From Caballeronia sp. NK8 (GTDB taxonomy: Bacteria > Pseudomonadota > Gammaproteobacteria > Burkholderiales > Burkholderiaceae): a DNA stretch of 64,000 bases. A program made the position numbers and the translations under genes. The DNA lies in the NCBI RefSeq assembly GCF_018408855.1, contig NZ_AP024325.1, forward strand, positions 310,001 to 374,000. Direction: 5' to 3'. Below are positions 34,865 to 44,315 of the stretch, piece by piece. Every line of letters begins with the position of its first letter. Position 1 is the stretch's first letter. A model generated the notes under the pieces. That model was not told the origin of the DNA and did not search any database. It worked only from the letters and a program-made list of their open reading frames with translations.

Positions 34865-35866
34865 ATGCCCGCCGATGCGCCGCAGCAATTCCGTCTCGCC
34901 AGCGAGATCAAGGTCTGGACGCTCCTGCACGCAGCCATCGCGCTGTTGCCGTTCGTCGTGCTCGCGCTCGCGACCGGCAACGCGATATGGATGAAGGCGT
35001 CGCTGCTCGCGATCGGCGCCGTCATCGCCGAGGACAAGCTCGCGCTCAGGCCGCCCGGCGTCATCGCGTACGGGCTCGCGGTGATCGCGGGCACCTATCT
35101 GCTGCTGCTCGCCGAGCTGGTGCCTGCGTTCTTCGTCATCGCGTGCATGACGCTCGCGGCGGGCGTGATTCTGTTCGCATCGCGCGGAAAGAAGCTGCGC
35201 GCGCTCGGCAACTGGACCTTCCTTCCGGTGCTGATCCTCGCGAACGAACTGCACGGCGGTCGCACCGTCGATGCGTTGTTGCGCGAGACGCCCGCGTATC
35301 TGCCGTATCTGCTCGTGGCGCTCGTGCCCTCGGTGATTTCCGCGACGATACGCTCGCGCGGCAAGCCCGCCGCGCGCTGGTCCAATCTCGACGATTTCGG
35401 CCCGCGCGCGCCCTTCGGCGAAGATCTCGCCGCGATGCTCGCGGGCGTCGGCATCGCGGCGATGATGGTCGTGTACTGGCATATGGATCGCGCGCAATGG
35501 GTGATCTGGGGCGCGGCCAGCATCGTGACGGGCACGGTGGATACGGCGCGCGTGAAGCTGAAGCATCGCGCGTTTGGGGTGATGACGGGCGTGCCGCTCG
35601 GCATGTTGCTCGGGCGCTATGTGGTGCCGCATTCGAGCATCGCGGTGACGCTCGCGACACTCGCGGTGTTTCTCACGCTCGTCGCGTTCCAGCGCTATGT
35701 CGTCGGTTATTTCATGCGCTGCGTGTTCGTCACGCTCGCGATCATGCTGGCGAATCAGTCCACCGCCGATGCCTTCGAGCGAATCACGCATGTGCTCGCG
35801 GGCGGCGTGATCGGCATCGTGTGCGTGCTCGGCGTGCATGCGGCGGCAAGCCGTCTGTCACGATGA
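34865..35866 (+). CDS. FUSC-family inner-membrane protein
   Basis: A 333-residue polytopic protein with about ten hydrophobic segments in two halves, the arrangement of the aromatic-acid exporter/fusaric acid resistance (FUSC) family, here without the long soluble domain. The central loop (IRSRGKPAARWSNLDDFGPR) separates the halves. It may export aromatic or hydrophobic weak acids. The ribosome site at ATG 34865 is weak. The regulator-like gene begins 22 bp downstream, suggesting an operon. Confidence 0.75.
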   Translation: MPADAPQQFRLASEIKVWTLLHAAIALLPFVVLALATGNAIWMKASLLAIGAVIAEDKLALRPPGVIAYGLAVIAGTYLLLLAELVPAFFVIACMTLAAGVILFASRGKKLRALGNWTFLPVLILANELHGGRTVDALLRETPAYLPYLLVALVPSVISATIRSRGKPAARWSNLDDFGPRAPFGEDLAAMLAGVGIAAMMVVYWHMDRAQWVIWGAASIVTGTVDTARVKLKHRAFGVMTGVPLGMLLGRYVVPHSSIAVTLATLAVFLTLVAFQRYVVGYFMRCVFVTLAIMLANQSTADAFERITHVLAGGVIGIVCVLGVHAAASRLSR

Positions 35867-35888
35867 AGGCGGTCTTGGCGGGACGCGC

Positions 35889-37109
35889 ATGGATTCGCTG
35901 ATCACGGCGGCCGCGCGCGCGCTCGCCGCGGGCGATCCGCTCGGCGCGCTGAACCGCATCGCGCTGCGCGAGGATGCGAGCGCGCTCGCGTTGCGCGGCA
36001 TCGCGATGGCACAGCTCGGCGACTTCGTGCGTGCGCGCGCGCTAGTGAAAAGCGCGGCGCGCGCGTTCGGCACGAAAGAGGCGCTGGCGCGCTCGCGCTG
36101 CATCGTCGCGGAGGCGGAGATCGCGCTGGCATCGCGCGATCTCACGTGGCCCGCGAAAGCGCTCGATCACGCACGCGCGATTCTCGACGCGCATGGCGAT
36201 CATGTGAACGCCGCGCATGCGCGCTATCTGGAAGTGCGTCGCGCGCTGCTCATCGGAAGGATCGACGATGCCGCGCGTATGCTCGCCGAACTGGTTCCCG
36301 ACACGCTGCCGGCAGCATCGCGCACCGCGCATGAACTGATCGCGGCGGGCATCGCGATGCGCCGTCTTCAGACCCGCGCCACGCACGCCGCGCTCGAACG
36401 CGCGACGCAAGCCGCGCGGCAGGCGGCGATTCCCGCGCTCGCCGCCGAAGTCGAGAGCGCGTGGCGCATCCTGAGCACGCCCGCGGCGCGTCTTATCGCT
36501 CAAGGGAACGAGCGCCTGCTTCGGCTTGCCGAAGTGGAGGCGCTGTTCGCATCAAATACATTCGTCGTCGATGCATGCCGTCTATGCGTGCGCGAGGACG
36601 GCACGTCGATCTCGCTCGCGACGCGCCCCGTGCTGTTCACGCTCGCGCGCATGCTCGCGCAGGCCTGGCCCGGCGATGTGCCGCGCGATGCGCTCATCCT
36701 GCGCGCGTTTCGCATCAGGGAAGCGGACGAGACGCATCGTGCGCGGCTGCGGGTCGAAATGGGCCGCTTGCGCACGCTGCTGCGCGCGCTTGCGGACATC
36801 GATGCGACGCCGCGCGGCTTCGTGCTGAAGCCGCGCCACGCGCGCGAGGTGGCCGTGCTCGCGCTGCCCGTCGAAGACGAATACGCGCCGCTGCTCGCAT
36901 TGCTGTCCGATGGCGAATCGTGGTCGAGTTCCGCGCTTGCGATTGCGCTCGGCGCGAGCCAGCGCACCGTGCAGCGTTCGCTCGATGCGCTCGCCGCGAG
37001 CGGCAAGGTGCAATCGTTCGGGCGTGGCCGCGCGCGCCGCTGGACCACGCCGCCGATGCCCGGATTCACGACGGCCTTGTTACTCCCCGTCGAGCTCGCG
37101 AGTGATTAG
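35889..37109 (+). CDS. HTH transcriptional regulator with helical-repeat N-terminus
   Basis: A 406-residue, Ala/Arg-rich protein. Residues 1-200 are predicted helical with TPR-like spacing. A middle segment (VVDACRLCVREDGTSISLAT, then LILRAFRIREADETHRARLR) resembles the winged-helix output part of OmpR/BTAD type regulators. The C-terminus has a second helix-turn-helix, SSSALAIALGASQRTVQRSLDALAASGKV. It probably regulates its own operon with the FUSC and beta-propeller genes. The start at ATG 35889 lacks a strong ribosome site; the exact N-terminus is uncertain. Confidence 0.7.
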   Translation: MDSLITAAARALAAGDPLGALNRIALREDASALALRGIAMAQLGDFVRARALVKSAARAFGTKEALARSRCIVAEAEIALASRDLTWPAKALDHARAILDAHGDHVNAAHARYLEVRRALLIGRIDDAARMLAELVPDTLPAASRTAHELIAAGIAMRRLQTRATHAALERATQAARQAAIPALAAEVESAWRILSTPAARLIAQGNERLLRLAEVEALFASNTFVVDACRLCVREDGTSISLATRPVLFTLARMLAQAWPGDVPRDALILRAFRIREADETHRARLRVEMGRLRTLLRALADIDATPRGFVLKPRHAREVAVLALPVEDEYAPLLALLSDGESWSSSALAIALGASQRTVQRSLDALAASGKVQSFGRGRARRWTTPPMPGFTTALLLPVELASD

Positions 37110-37147
37110 CATGAAGTCACGATCAACGACGCACGGAGGATAACGAC

Positions 37148-37786
37148 ATGAAACGCGCAAAGGCGGAAATCATCCGCGAATACGGACCGTTTGCGGACAT
37201 CGAAGGCGTGCACGGCGTGACCTGGGACGGTGAGCGTGTGTGGTTCGCCGCCGGCGACACGCTCAACGCCATCAATCCCGAGAGCGGAGAAAAGGAGCGC
37301 ACGCTCAACATCGCGGCGCATGCGGGCACGGCCTTCGACGGCGAACATCTGTTCCAGATCGCCGAAGACCGCATCCAGAAGATCGATCCGAAGACGGGAC
37401 ACGTGCTGTCGACGATTCCCGCGCCCGGCGGCGGCGCCGATTCGGGTCTCGCGTGGGCCGAAGGCACGCTGTGGGTCGGTCAATACAACGAACGCAAGAT
37501 TCATCAGGTCGATCCGGAGAGCGGCGCGATTTTGCGCACGCTCGAGTCGAATCGCTTCGTCACCGGCGTGACGTGGATCGACGGTGAACTGTGGCACGCC
37601 ACCTGGGAAGGCGACGAGAGCGAACTCAGGCATATCGATCCGCAATCGGGCGAGGTCATCGAGCGGCTCGACATGCCCGAAGGCATGGGCGTATCTGGGC
37701 TCGAATCGGATGGTCAGGACCGCTTCTTTTGCGGCGGCGGGCGCACCGGCAAGGTGCGGGCCGTGCGCAAGCCCAAGCGAGGTTGA
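37148..37786 (+). CDS. glutamine-cyclotransferase-like beta-propeller protein
   Basis: A 212-residue protein with repeated blades of the form GVTWDGERVWFAAGDTLNAI, HLFQIAEDRIQKIDPKTG, TLWVGQYNERKIHQVDPESG. It resembles plant-type glutaminyl cyclotransferase or SGL-like five-bladed propellers but has no signal peptide, so it would be cytosolic. CGGAGG upstream of ATG 37148 is a clear ribosome site. It follows the HTH gene by 38 bp. The enzymatic role is unproven. Confidence 0.7.
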   Translation: MKRAKAEIIREYGPFADIEGVHGVTWDGERVWFAAGDTLNAINPESGEKERTLNIAAHAGTAFDGEHLFQIAEDRIQKIDPKTGHVLSTIPAPGGGADSGLAWAEGTLWVGQYNERKIHQVDPESGAILRTLESNRFVTGVTWIDGELWHATWEGDESELRHIDPQSGEVIERLDMPEGMGVSGLESDGQDRFFCGGGRTGKVRAVRKPKRG

Positions 37787-37823
37787 GGTCTCGATCCTTA
37801 CTCGGCTCGTGAGTTTGCCTTCC

Positions 37824-38183
37824 TCACCTGCAACTCACATGTGCATAGTTTGTTGAATCGACTTCATAACTGCAAAAATCGATCCGCTTTTCGATGATGA
37901 ACTTACGGGTTTGTCCGTCGAGGTACGCGCACTGGATGTTGATTTCTCTGCCCTTGTCGTACACGTATGAAAGCTTGCTCCAGAAGCCGTGGACGCTATC
38001 TCCCGACTCCGCCATCAAGGAGATTTTGTCAGCGGGAGGGCCGTCAAATATTTGGAAATAGCCTGGTTGCGTGTCCTCGATGACCGGGCAGTCGAATTGC
38101 ATTGCGTTCGCGCCCTTGCAGGCGATGGAAAACCAAAGGGCAAATGTTAATGCAGTGCAAATCTTATTTGCGTTCCACGACAT
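37824..38183 (-). CDS. STY0301-like exported protein, probable partner of the upstream amidase
   Basis: A 119-residue protein with a signal peptide (ICTALTFALWFSIACKGANA) and mature part starting MQFDCPVIED. The pattern of FDGPPADKISLMAES, INIQCAYLDG, and a final pair of Cys (CSYEV, SCR) fits the STY0301 family of small periplasmic proteins. ATG 38183 with GGAA upstream is chosen; ATG 38201 is possible. It overlaps the end of the upstream amidase-like gene by 20 bp. That arrangement, a periplasmic protein coupled to a cell-wall-active one, suggests immunity or inhibition. Confidence 0.65.
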   Translation of the reverse strand: MSWNANKICTALTFALWFSIACKGANAMQFDCPVIEDTQPGYFQIFDGPPADKISLMAESGDSVHGFWSKLSYVYDKGREINIQCAYLDGQTRKFIIEKRIDFCSYEVDSTNYAHVSCR

Positions 38184-38604
38184 AAAATTCGTTTCCGTCA
38201 TTAGCGGGGAGTGGATTTGCGAACAACAAAGTGCGCTCGCCGATGGGCTTGTTTGGTGTTACGTACTGATCCCAGACTACAAGGCCGCCGCTGACCTGCC
38301 GGACGAAGATCGCTGCATGCATGACCGTTCCATCGTCGTTGAAGCGCGCAATCACGGTCCCCTCAGAAATATACCGGTTGTCTTTGACGCGCGCCCCTTT
38401 CTTCCACGCCGTTGACACCGGCAGTCCTGGCGTAACTGTTTGTACGTATCCTACGCACCCTCCGCAGAAATCTGGCCATCCCTGAGTCTCTTTGGGAGGA
38501 GGCTTATGTCGCTCGAATGGTCCGAGTCTAGAGGAGGGGACGCAGACAAAGTGGCTTTCCGGAGCAGCGGCATTATCACGATAACTTCTGCTGACAAATG
38601 GCAT
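38164..38604 (-). CDS. BPSL0067-family protein (NlpC/Tae4-like amidase effector candidate)
   Basis: A 146-residue protein. The core has Cys50 in CGGCVGYVQ, GTVIARFNDDGTVMHAAIF with His96, and WDQY with Asp112. This Cys-His-Asp order and spacing match the BPSL0067/Tae4-like papain-fold amidases that cut peptidoglycan peptides and serve as type VI effectors. There is no signal peptide, as expected for such effectors. GC is lower than the neighbours. ATG 38604 is preferred; an upstream ATG 38676 would add 24 unlike residues. No other secretion genes lie nearby, so it is an orphan pair with the exported gene that overlaps it. Confidence 0.65.
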   Translation of the reverse strand: MPFVSRSYRDNAAAPESHFVCVPSSRLGPFERHKPPPKETQGWPDFCGGCVGYVQTVTPGLPVSTAWKKGARVKDNRYISEGTVIARFNDDGTVMHAAIFVRQVSGGLVVWDQYVTPNKPIGERTLLFANPLPANDGNEFYVVERK

Positions 38605-38707
38605 CGAATTATTTTGTGTTGTTGAATTTTTCAAAGTGGCGCGAATTGCACTACTGAGTAAATATATGGGTGGCATTCACTAATTAGTATAGTTAAGTAA
38701 CGATGTA

Positions 38708-38721
38708 TTGACGTAGGTCAA
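38708..38721. promoter_or_regulatory. FNR/CRP-type dyad upstream of the GGDEF-EAL gene
   Basis: TTGAC-GTAG-GTCAA is a perfect dyad in the geometry of FNR/Anr/Dnr sites (TTGAT-N4-ATCAA). It lies in an AT-rich island between the divergent BPSL0067 gene and the GGDEF-EAL gene, about 100-115 bp before the latter. It suggests oxygen control of one of them; not proven. Confidence 0.5.
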
Positions 38722-38821
38722 GGGGAAGAAAATTCTTGTCAGCGGCGCGAGCCATGTTGAGATTTTTTACGAGGCACCAAGATCTGTTGGCGCCGAAATC
38801 GGGCGCGCGCAGCAGTCGGTC

Positions 38822-41263
38822 ATGGGTGGCCGACGGAAGGCGTCGCTTCCGCTAGGGCACGCTGAGATGCCGTGTCTGTCCGTTGACCTGGAAAGTCGCG
38901 CCATGCAAGAACGGTCACTAAAGACTTCCGCTGCCTGGCCGATAAACACCGATACAAGCAATCAGCGCAACAGGGCCACAGCGGTGCAGAGCAAAGCGAC
39001 CGATTTCCTCGGAATCATCGGCGAGAACGTCGCCAGGAACTTGCCGTACATCGAACACGCGCGCCGTTTCGATGGGCTCGGTCTCGCTCCGCTCGCCGTG
39101 CTTCTCGCCGCGTGCGGCACCTTTTTCGTGCCGCTGCCGTGGAACGTGCTGCTCGCAGCGCTCGTGATCGGCGCGACGATCGTCGTGCATCGGATGCAGG
39201 AGGCGAACCGCAAGATTTTCGTCGCGCGGCAGGTCGCGAACGGGCTGCTTTCCATCGCCGAGGATTGCCTCAAGCTGCTGTCGCTCGAAGGCCGCATCAT
39301 GTGCATTTCCGAGGTCGGCCGCGGCCTCATCGAAGCTGACTGCGCGGACGATCTCGTCGGTCTCGACTGGCTCGCGCTATGGGACGGCCCCGACGCGCGG
39401 CAGGCGTTCGAGCGCGCGAAGGCGGGTGAGTCGACGTCGTTTTCCGGCGCGTGCCGCACCATGAACGGCAAGCTCAAATGGTGGACGTCGACCTTCGCGC
39501 CCGTCTACGGCGAGCACGGCAAGGTCACGGCCGTGCTGTGCAAGTCGCGCGACATCACGGCGGAGGTGGATCTCATCGACGAGTTGCGCGGCAACGCGCG
39601 CGTGCAGAAGGACATGGAAGATCACGTCGACGCCGTCTTCTGGACCGCGACGCACGATTTCCGCGAGCTTCTGCACGTGAGTTCGGCGTTCCAGCGCATG
39701 TGGGAAATGCCGATGTCCGCGCTCGAAGCCGATCAGACCGCCTGGTCGCAACGCGTGCATCCCGACGATCTGCCCGCATTGCGCGACGAAATGCGTACGG
39801 CGGTGAACACGGGCGCGGCGACGCAGAGCTACTTCCGCCTCTGTCTGCCGCTCGACCGCACGCGCTGGGTGCGCGCGGACATCTACCCGGTAATCGAAGA
39901 AGGCGCGGTGTCGCGCGTCGTGAGCGTGTGCGTCGACGCCACCGACGAGCGCCAGCGCCTGCAGGAACTGCATCGGCTCGCGAATACCGACAGCCTCACC
40001 GGCCTCAGCAACCGCAACGCGATGATGGAAGCGCTGTTGAAGCGCTGCGAATCGGGTGCGCCGTTCGCGTACCTGTTCATCGATATCGACCGCTTCAAGT
40101 CGATCAACGACACGGCCGGCCATATCGCCGGCGACGCGGTGCTGCGCACCATCGCGCGGCGCATTCAGGAGACGCTGCCGGAAGACGCGGTGGCCGCGCG
40201 TCCGGGCGGGGATGAATTCACGGTGATCCTGCCGGGCACGTTCGATCAGGAGAGTATCGCGCGGGCGTGCCGCAAGCTCTCGCTCGCGTGTCATCGTCCG
40301 ATCAAGATCGACTGCAAGAGCCTGACGATGACATGCTCGATCGGCGTCGCGCTGTATCCGGAGCACGGACGCACGCCCGAAGCGCTTTTCATCAGCGCCG
40401 ACATGGCGATGTATGCCGCGAAGCGCGCCGGCCGCAACACGTTCCGCGTGTTCGGCGATCGCGAGAAGGACGATCTCGCGCGCGCGCATCTCGAAGCGGA
40501 ACTGCACGGCGCGATCCGCGAGAATCAGTTCGTGCTGCATTATCAGCCGCAATATCGTGTCGATTCGGGTGAGCTCGTCGGCGTGGAGGCCTTGCTGCGC
40601 TGGAATCATCCGCAGCTCGGGCTGCTCGCGCCCGGCGCATTCGTGCCGGTGCTGGAGGAAAGCGCGCTCATCGCCGAGGCGGGGCATTGGGTCATCCGCG
40701 AGGCGGTGCTGGCGGCGTCGCAACTCGCGCTCGCGCTGCCAGCGGCATGCTCGGTCGCGGTCAACGTGTCGCCGAAGCAGTTTCGCGACCCGCGCCTCGT
40801 GTCCGTGCTGCGGCACGCGATCAGGCGTGGCGGCATCGATTCGGGCCGCATCACGCTGGAAATCACGGAGTCGGCGCTGATCGACAATGTCGACCACGCG
40901 CAGGACGTGCTGTCCAACGTCCGCGCGATGGGCGTGCGCATCGCCATCGACGATTTCGGCACGGGCTATTCGAGCCTCAGCTATCTCGCGCGGTTCCGGC
41001 CGGACGTGCTGAAACTCGACAAGTCCTTCGTCGACAATATCGCGACCGACGTGATGGTTCGCACGGTCGTCGAAGGCGTGATCGATCTCGCGCACAAGCT
41101 CGGCGTGACGGTCGTCGCGGAAGGCGTCGAGACGCGCGAGCAACTCGACCTGCTGCGCGAGGCGCGCTGCGACAAGGTGCAGGGCTTCCTGCTGAGCCGT
41201 CCGGTCCGGCTGGAAAGCCTGATGGAGCAGGCGCACGCGCAGGAAGCCGCGACGCTGCGCTGA
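38822..41263 (+). CDS. PAS-GGDEF-EAL cyclic-di-GMP signalling protein
   Basis: An 813-residue membrane protein. Two hydrophobic segments (about residues 88-120) precede two PAS domains (~140-255 and ~270-390). A GGDEF domain follows with the intact motif RPGGDEF (~462), then an EAL domain with GVEALLRW (~589), NVSPKQF, EITESAL, DDFGTGYSSL and KLDKSFV. Both the cyclase and phosphodiesterase active sites look complete, so it could be bifunctional. In-frame starts at 38822, 38867 and 38903 are all possible; the last has GGAAAG upstream. Confidence 0.9.
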   Translation: MGGRRKASLPLGHAEMPCLSVDLESRAMQERSLKTSAAWPINTDTSNQRNRATAVQSKATDFLGIIGENVARNLPYIEHARRFDGLGLAPLAVLLAACGTFFVPLPWNVLLAALVIGATIVVHRMQEANRKIFVARQVANGLLSIAEDCLKLLSLEGRIMCISEVGRGLIEADCADDLVGLDWLALWDGPDARQAFERAKAGESTSFSGACRTMNGKLKWWTSTFAPVYGEHGKVTAVLCKSRDITAEVDLIDELRGNARVQKDMEDHVDAVFWTATHDFRELLHVSSAFQRMWEMPMSALEADQTAWSQRVHPDDLPALRDEMRTAVNTGAATQSYFRLCLPLDRTRWVRADIYPVIEEGAVSRVVSVCVDATDERQRLQELHRLANTDSLTGLSNRNAMMEALLKRCESGAPFAYLFIDIDRFKSINDTAGHIAGDAVLRTIARRIQETLPEDAVAARPGGDEFTVILPGTFDQESIARACRKLSLACHRPIKIDCKSLTMTCSIGVALYPEHGRTPEALFISADMAMYAAKRAGRNTFRVFGDREKDDLARAHLEAELHGAIRENQFVLHYQPQYRVDSGELVGVEALLRWNHPQLGLLAPGAFVPVLEESALIAEAGHWVIREAVLAASQLALALPAACSVAVNVSPKQFRDPRLVSVLRHAIRRGGIDSGRITLEITESALIDNVDHAQDVLSNVRAMGVRIAIDDFGTGYSSLSYLARFRPDVLKLDKSFVDNIATDVMVRTVVEGVIDLAHKLGVTVVAEGVETREQLDLLREARCDKVQGFLLSRPVRLESLMEQAHAQEAATLR

Positions 41264-41309
41264 CGCGCGTATCATCGCGGCATTCGCGCATGCGAGCCGG
41301 AGACAATCG

Positions 41310-41963
41310 ATGAAAACATCATCCTTAAGCGTTTCACTGGCGGTGCTCGGCTGCGCGATCAGCACGCTCGCGCTCGCCGACGCCGCGCCGCCGTGTCCAG
41401 GCGTGAACGAGGCCAACGCAGGCAGGCTGGTTCAGGTGCGCGACTTCACGCCGGTGAGCCAGCAAAGCAGCGCGTCGCATTTTCCCGGCTCGCGGCTGCG
41501 CGCCGCGCGCAATTCGATGAAGGTCGATCAGAACGCATCGGCGCTGGCGGACGGCATCGTCAAGGCGCTCAACGCGAAGGGCATCGGCGCGTGCCATGTG
41601 ACGGCGCAATCGTCGCCGCCCGGCTCGGGCTGGCTCGTCACCGGCGAGTTCGACGAAACGCTGTCGACGGGACTCGGCGCCGGATTGCCGTCGATGGGTT
41701 CGTCGGGGAAGGACGCGCCCAACACGCACGTCACCGTGCAGCTTGCCGATCTCGCGGCGAGCCCGGACGCGCCGCTCACGCAGATCGACACGAGCAGCGA
41801 GCTGAAAGGACAGAAGTCGGCGGCCGCACCCAAGCCTTACGGCGCGGCGGCGCGCTTCGTCATCAACACGGCCGAATCGATCTCGTCGCTCGACGATCTC
41901 GCGGCGAAGATCGCCGATCAGATCGCGGCGGAAAAGGCGAAGCTCGAAAGCGGCGCGCAATAA
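41310..41963 (+). CDS. exported DUF4410 protein
   Basis: A 217-residue protein with a signal peptide (LSVSLAVLGCAISTLALA). The mature part has VRDFTPVSQQSS, FPGSRLRAARNSM, and LADGIVKALNAKGIGACHVT followed by GWLVTGEFDE, the layout of the DUF4410 family of periplasmic or outer-membrane proteins of unknown function. GGAGACA precedes ATG 41310. It stands just downstream of the GGDEF-EAL gene and upstream of an MFS exporter. Confidence 0.7.
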   Translation: MKTSSLSVSLAVLGCAISTLALADAAPPCPGVNEANAGRLVQVRDFTPVSQQSSASHFPGSRLRAARNSMKVDQNASALADGIVKALNAKGIGACHVTAQSSPPGSGWLVTGEFDETLSTGLGAGLPSMGSSGKDAPNTHVTVQLADLAASPDAPLTQIDTSSELKGQKSAAAPKPYGAAARFVINTAESISSLDDLAAKIADQIAAEKAKLESGAQ

Positions 41964-42049
41964 CGCGAATCACGGCGCAAGAACTGGAGTGCCGGCACGC
42001 GCCGTATCCGTGACGATGAGCCATCTCATCACGTCACGGAGCCACTTCG

Positions 42050-43267
42050 ATGCGCTTTCCTGCTTCTTTTCAGCGCCTTGCCTGGTCGAATCTGCTGGCG
42101 CAATCGGCGGAGCAGATCGGCCTTGCCGCCGCGCCGCTCGCCGCCGTGTTCGCGCTCGGCGCGTCCGCGGTCGATATCGGCCTGTTGCAGAGCGCGCAGA
42201 CGCTGCCGTTCCTGTTGCTGTCGATGCCGCTCGGCGTGATCGCGGACCGCCGCTCGCGCCGCGCGCTGATGACGGTGGCCGAATGCGCCCGCGCGCTCGC
42301 GATGCTCTGCGTGTTGCTGCTCGTGCTGTCGCACGCGTTGACGCTGCCGCTGCTCGCGATCCTCGGCTTTCTCGGCGCGACCGGCACGGTGGCCTACAAC
42401 GTCGCCGCGCCTGCGCTCGTTCCGGCGCTGGTCGAGCGGGGCGCGCTGCCGGCCGCCAACGGCCGGATCGAACTGGCGCGCAGCGTCGCGTATTCGGCGG
42501 GGCCGGCGCTGGGCGGGCTGCTCGTCGGATGGATCGGCGCGGGATGGGCGTACGGTTGCGCGGCGGGGCTGTCGGCATCGGCGGCGATGCTGCTCGCGGG
42601 TTTGCGCGAACCGCCACGCCAGCGCGCCGCCGCGCGTCATTTCCTGACGGAGTTGCGCGAGGGCGCGCGCTTCGTCGCCCGCGACGCGCTGCTGCGCCCG
42701 ATGCTCGCCACCGCCGTGTTCTTCAACCTCGGCTTCTTCACGTTGCAGTCGGTCTATGTGCCGTACGCGGTGCAGCGGCTTGGCTTGAGCGCGTCGGCGG
42801 TCGGCGTGACGCTCGGCGCGTACGGCGTCGGCATGGTATGCGGCGCGCTGGCCGCGCCCGTGGTCGCGCGGCGCATCGCCTTTGGCCGCATGTTGCTGGT
42901 CGGGCCGTTCTGCGGGCTCGCCGCATCGCTCGCAATGGTCGCGACGCTCGCCGCGCCGTCATTCTGGCTCGCGGCGTCGAGCTTCTTCCTGCTGGGCGTG
43001 GGACCGATTCTGTGGACCGTCGGCTCGACGACGCTGCGCCAGGCCATCACGCCCGCGACCATGATGGGCCGCGTCTCGGCGCTCAACAGCACGGCGACGT
43101 ACGGCGCGCGGCCGCTCGGCGCGCTGCTCGGCGCGGCGATCACCGCGCGCTACGGCATGGGGCCGTGCCTCGTCGCGGCGGCGGCGGGGTTCGTGGTGCA
43201 GGCGTGGATCATCGCGGTTTCTCCGGCGGCGCGTCTCGCCGAGGTGCCCGAAGGCGCGCTCGTTTGA
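42050..43267 (+). CDS. MFS transporter (EntS/MFS_3-like exporter)
   Basis: A 405-residue protein with 12 predicted transmembrane helices. The loop 2-3 motif [13 protein letters not shown] is the MFS A-motif, and the N-terminus [20 protein letters not shown] resembles the MFS_3 group, which includes the enterobactin exporter. The substrate is unknown. CGGAG precedes the ATG. Its 3' end overlaps the convergent LysR gene by 59 bp. Confidence 0.85.
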   Translation: MRFPASFQRLAWSNLLAQSAEQIGLAAAPLAAVFALGASAVDIGLLQSAQTLPFLLLSMPLGVIADRRSRRALMTVAECARALAMLCVLLLVLSHALTLPLLAILGFLGATGTVAYNVAAPALVPALVERGALPAANGRIELARSVAYSAGPALGGLLVGWIGAGWAYGCAAGLSASAAMLLAGLREPPRQRAAARHFLTELREGARFVARDALLRPMLATAVFFNLGFFTLQSVYVPYAVQRLGLSASAVGVTLGAYGVGMVCGALAAPVVARRIAFGRMLLVGPFCGLAASLAMVATLAAPSFWLAASSFFLLGVGPILWTVGSTTLRQAITPATMMGRVSALNSTATYGARPLGALLGAAITARYGMGPCLVAAAAGFVVQAWIIAVSPAARLAEVPEGALV

Positions 43268-44192
43268 CGCTCGCCGTGGGCGGATGAGCAAACATCGGCA
43301 TGCGTTTGAGAATCCAGTCGAGCAATTCCTGCGGTCCCGCCGCGAGTGGCCGCCCGGTCTTCACGAGCAACTTTGCCTGCGCGCTTTCGAACAGCGGATG
43401 CGCGATCGGAATCGTCGTCAGCTCGCCGCTCGCCAGTTCGCGATACGCGGCGAACTCGCCGATCAGCGTCATGAAATTTTCCGCAGCGACGAAGCGCTTC
43501 AGCGCGCCGAGCGAGTTCGTCGTGAGCGTCGGGCGGATCGCGAGATTGTCGGTCGTCTCCAGCATCTTCACGACATGGCCGATGCCGAAGGTCGGCGGCA
43601 TCAGCGCGAGCGGATAGTCGAGCAGATCGCGAATCGTCGCGACGCCGCCGCGCCGCGCCAGCGGATGATCGCGCCGCGCAAGCAGCACGACCGGCTGCGG
43701 CGAGCTCGCGCGAATTTCGATGCGCTCGTGCGGCGGCGGGTTGTACGCCAGCCCGATATGCGCGCGGCTCTGCGCGACTTCTTCCAGCAGGTCGTCGACG
43801 GCGAGCATCTGCACGTCGATTTCGAGGCGCGGATAGCGCGCGCAGAACGGCGCGAGCACGTCGTCGACGAGGGTATCGACATAACCTTCGCTCACCGCGA
43901 GCCGAATCTGGCCCTGCTGCAAACCCTTCAGCGCGTGCAACTGGTCTTCGAGCTTTTCCTGCTGCGAGCGGTAGCCGCGCCAGAATTCGAGCAGATGAAA
44001 CGCCGCCTCGGTCGGCCGCACGCCGCGCGGTTCGCGCTCGAACAGCGTCGTGTCGAGTTCGTCTTCGAGCAATCTGATCTGCCGCGCGATCACCGAAGGC
44101 GACGTATTCAGATGGTCCGCCGCGCCGCGAATCGTGCCGTGCGACAGCACTTCCTGAAAATAGCGCAGCCGTTGCTGATTGATTTCCCGCAT
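43209..44192 (-). CDS. LysR-family transcriptional regulator
   Basis: A 327-residue LTTR. The N-terminal winged helix reads [40 protein letters not shown], and the rest is the periplasmic-binding-like effector domain. ATG 44192 has GGAG nine bases upstream; an ATG two codons earlier is too close to it. The gene is divergent from the MFS/M81 genes with GTTGCTC half-sites between them, so it likely controls that operon. The C-terminal ~15 residues are Arg-rich and overlap the MFS gene on the other strand. Confidence 0.9.
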   Translation of the reverse strand: MREINQQRLRYFQEVLSHGTIRGAADHLNTSPSVIARQIRLLEDELDTTLFEREPRGVRPTEAAFHLLEFWRGYRSQQEKLEDQLHALKGLQQGQIRLAVSEGYVDTLVDDVLAPFCARYPRLEIDVQMLAVDDLLEEVAQSRAHIGLAYNPPPHERIEIRASSPQPVVLLARRDHPLARRGGVATIRDLLDYPLALMPPTFGIGHVVKMLETTDNLAIRPTLTTNSLGALKRFVAAENFMTLIGEFAAYRELASGELTTIPIAHPLFESAQAKLLVKTGRPLAAGPQELLDWILKRMPMFAHPPTASVKRARLRAPRRDAPPEKPR

Positions 44193-44207
44193 GGTCATTG
44201 TCTCCGT

Positions 44208-44245
44208 GTTGCTCACAGAGCAACGATACGTGAACTTAGTTGCTC
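44208..44245. promoter_or_regulatory. candidate LysR operator between the divergent LysR and MFS genes
   Basis: GTTGCTC-ACA-GAGCAAC (44208-44224) is a perfect 17-bp dyad and a third GTTGCTC half-site lies at 44239-44245. This fits LysR-type recognition plus activation sites within a 123-bp divergent promoter. Confidence 0.6.
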
Positions 44246-44315
44246 TTGCTCGCACAGTCGCACGCGCTCAACATGGCCTTACCCGAAGACGGGGGAGACA
44301 AACCAGGAGACGCGG

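Noticed and set aside
37824..38604. A local type VI secretion cluster around the amidase-like gene
   Set aside because: No tss, hcp, vgrG or paar genes are present within the window; only the effector-like pair is seen.
39377..41416. 679-codon minus-strand frame opposite the GGDEF-EAL gene
   Set aside because: Its composition (Arg/His/Ala with no domain) is typical of the antisense of a high-GC gene, and the plus strand has two complete catalytic domains.
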